Positions 63,791-64,000 of a stretch of 64,000 nt of DNA are shown one piece after another. The translations under genes were made by a program, and so were the position numbers. Origin of the DNA: Polaromonas sp. P2-4 (GTDB lineage Bacteria > Pseudomonadota > Gammaproteobacteria > Burkholderiales > Burkholderiaceae_C); contig CP087965.1 in NCBI GenBank assembly GCA_024703855.1, positions 2,100,001 through 2,164,000 on the forward strand, given 5' to 3'. The notes beneath the pieces were generated by a model. The model made no database searches and was not told where the DNA came from. It saw only the letters and a list, made by a program, of their open reading frames with translations. Numbering within the stretch: position 1 is the first letter of the stretch; each line of letters opens with the position of its first letter.

Positions 63791-64000
63791 TCATGGTGCT
63801 GTGCTGCGGGATTGGGCTGAAATCTCAAACGACAAAAAATCGACCAGCCGCTTGTCCTCGGTCACCTGCTCATGCGAAATCAGCAGGTATTTCCAGGGCT
63901 TGGTGCCAATGGTCCGGGCGTGGTCTGAAGCATGCTGGCTCCACAGGGCCCCCGCCTCGGCTTTGGCCTTGACATCATCCGCGCCCATTTCATTGCGCGC
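63791..64000 (-). CDS. Type III restriction-type helicase, C-terminal end (partial)
   Basis: Open to the right edge on the minus strand; only ~69 C-terminal residues are visible: ARNEMGADDVKAKAEAGALW, then SQHASDHARTIGTKPWKYLL and ISHEQVTEDKRLVDFL. The KAKAEA..W...A......KPWKYLL pattern is typical of the last part of type III restriction subunit/DEAD helicases. Convergent with the SNF2 helicase, 50 bases between stops. Whole-gene identity is inferred from this tail. Confidence 0.6.
   Translation of the reverse strand, partial: ARNEMGADDVKAKAEAGALWSQHASDHARTIGTKPWKYLLISHEQVTEDKRLVDFLSFEISAQSRSTAP

Noticed and set aside
1..64000. CRISPR arrays, tRNA and rRNA genes
   Set aside because: I saw no regular spacer arrays and no tRNA or rRNA signatures on reading both strands; a tRNAscan or Infernal run would be decisive.

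Overview
The window comes from a betaproteobacterium of the order Burkholderiales, most likely family Comamonadaceae (Rhodoferax/Polaromonas-like). This rests on overall high GC, the thiL/pgpA/cinA and lptA-lptB-rpoN neighbourhoods, abundant Bug (TctC-type) solute receptors, a phcBSRQ-type quorum-sensing operon, and a ~50 bp interspersed repeat that I recall from this family. About half of the protein genes, including essential ones (argS, lptA, lptB), are interrupted by single-base indels, often in homopolymers. I read these as sequencing or assembly errors rather than real decay, and annotate the repaired gene spans. A few genes are genuinely broken (a MITE-split tautomerase, a truncated PIN gene, malate synthase 3'-end copies).

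Layout. 0-6.6 kb: the end of a YbdK-type ligase, thiL, a tautomerase split by a 270 bp inverted-repeat element, a LysR gene with its operator, a phytase-like esterase, then pgpA-pncC and an NTF2-like protein. 6.7-11.6 kb: a tightly packed phcB-phcS-phcR-phcQ operon (signal methyltransferase, membrane kinase, receiver-kinase hybrid, response regulator). 11.8-13.3 kb: haloacetate-dehalogenase-like hydrolase and OsmC. 13.3-19.3 kb: an accessory zone with a large inverted-repeat element, an unknown gene, a SEC-C protein, a thiolase, and a DUF1778/GNAT toxin-antitoxin pair lying between a truncated and a complete PIN gene. 19.3-27.3 kb: housekeeping genes (THUMP methyltransferase, rpoN, lptB, lptA, dsbA, SPOR protein, argS). 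27.3-31.2 kb: a tandem glycine riboswitch before dadA, acylphosphatase, and an ArgP/LysE divergent pair. 31.2-43.6 kb: a leftward catabolic region with a TRAP transporter, a Gfo/Idh oxidoreductase, AroQ, two AroE-type dehydrogenases, a TetR regulator and a CaiB/MaoC/VOC/PanE set. A shared 14 bp palindrome lies at the TetR start codon and just upstream of the TRAP operon, suggesting one regulon, perhaps for quinate- or shikimate-like substrates. 43.7-51.5 kb: LysR, SMP-30 lactonase, two Bug receptors, a CaiB CoA-transferase, an HMG-CoA-lyase-type enzyme and IclR. 51.5-54.5 kb: L-2-haloacid dehalogenase and malate synthase G (glcB).

From 54.5 kb the right end is a variable region. The last ~220 bp of glcB occurs three times in direct orientation (54.3, 57.3 and 60.9 kb), and two gene blocks lie between the copies. 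Block A carries a DprA-like gene, an AlbA_2/ATPase gene, the start of a destroyed helicase-type gene and an array of GGATAATGA inverted repeats. Block B carries an M20 amidohydrolase, a Bug receptor and LysR. After the third copy come a SWIM/SNF2 helicase and, convergent to it, the end of a type III restriction-like helicase. I regard this as an integration hotspot at the glcB 3' end with decayed defence-type cargo; it is the most interesting part of the window together with the phc operon.
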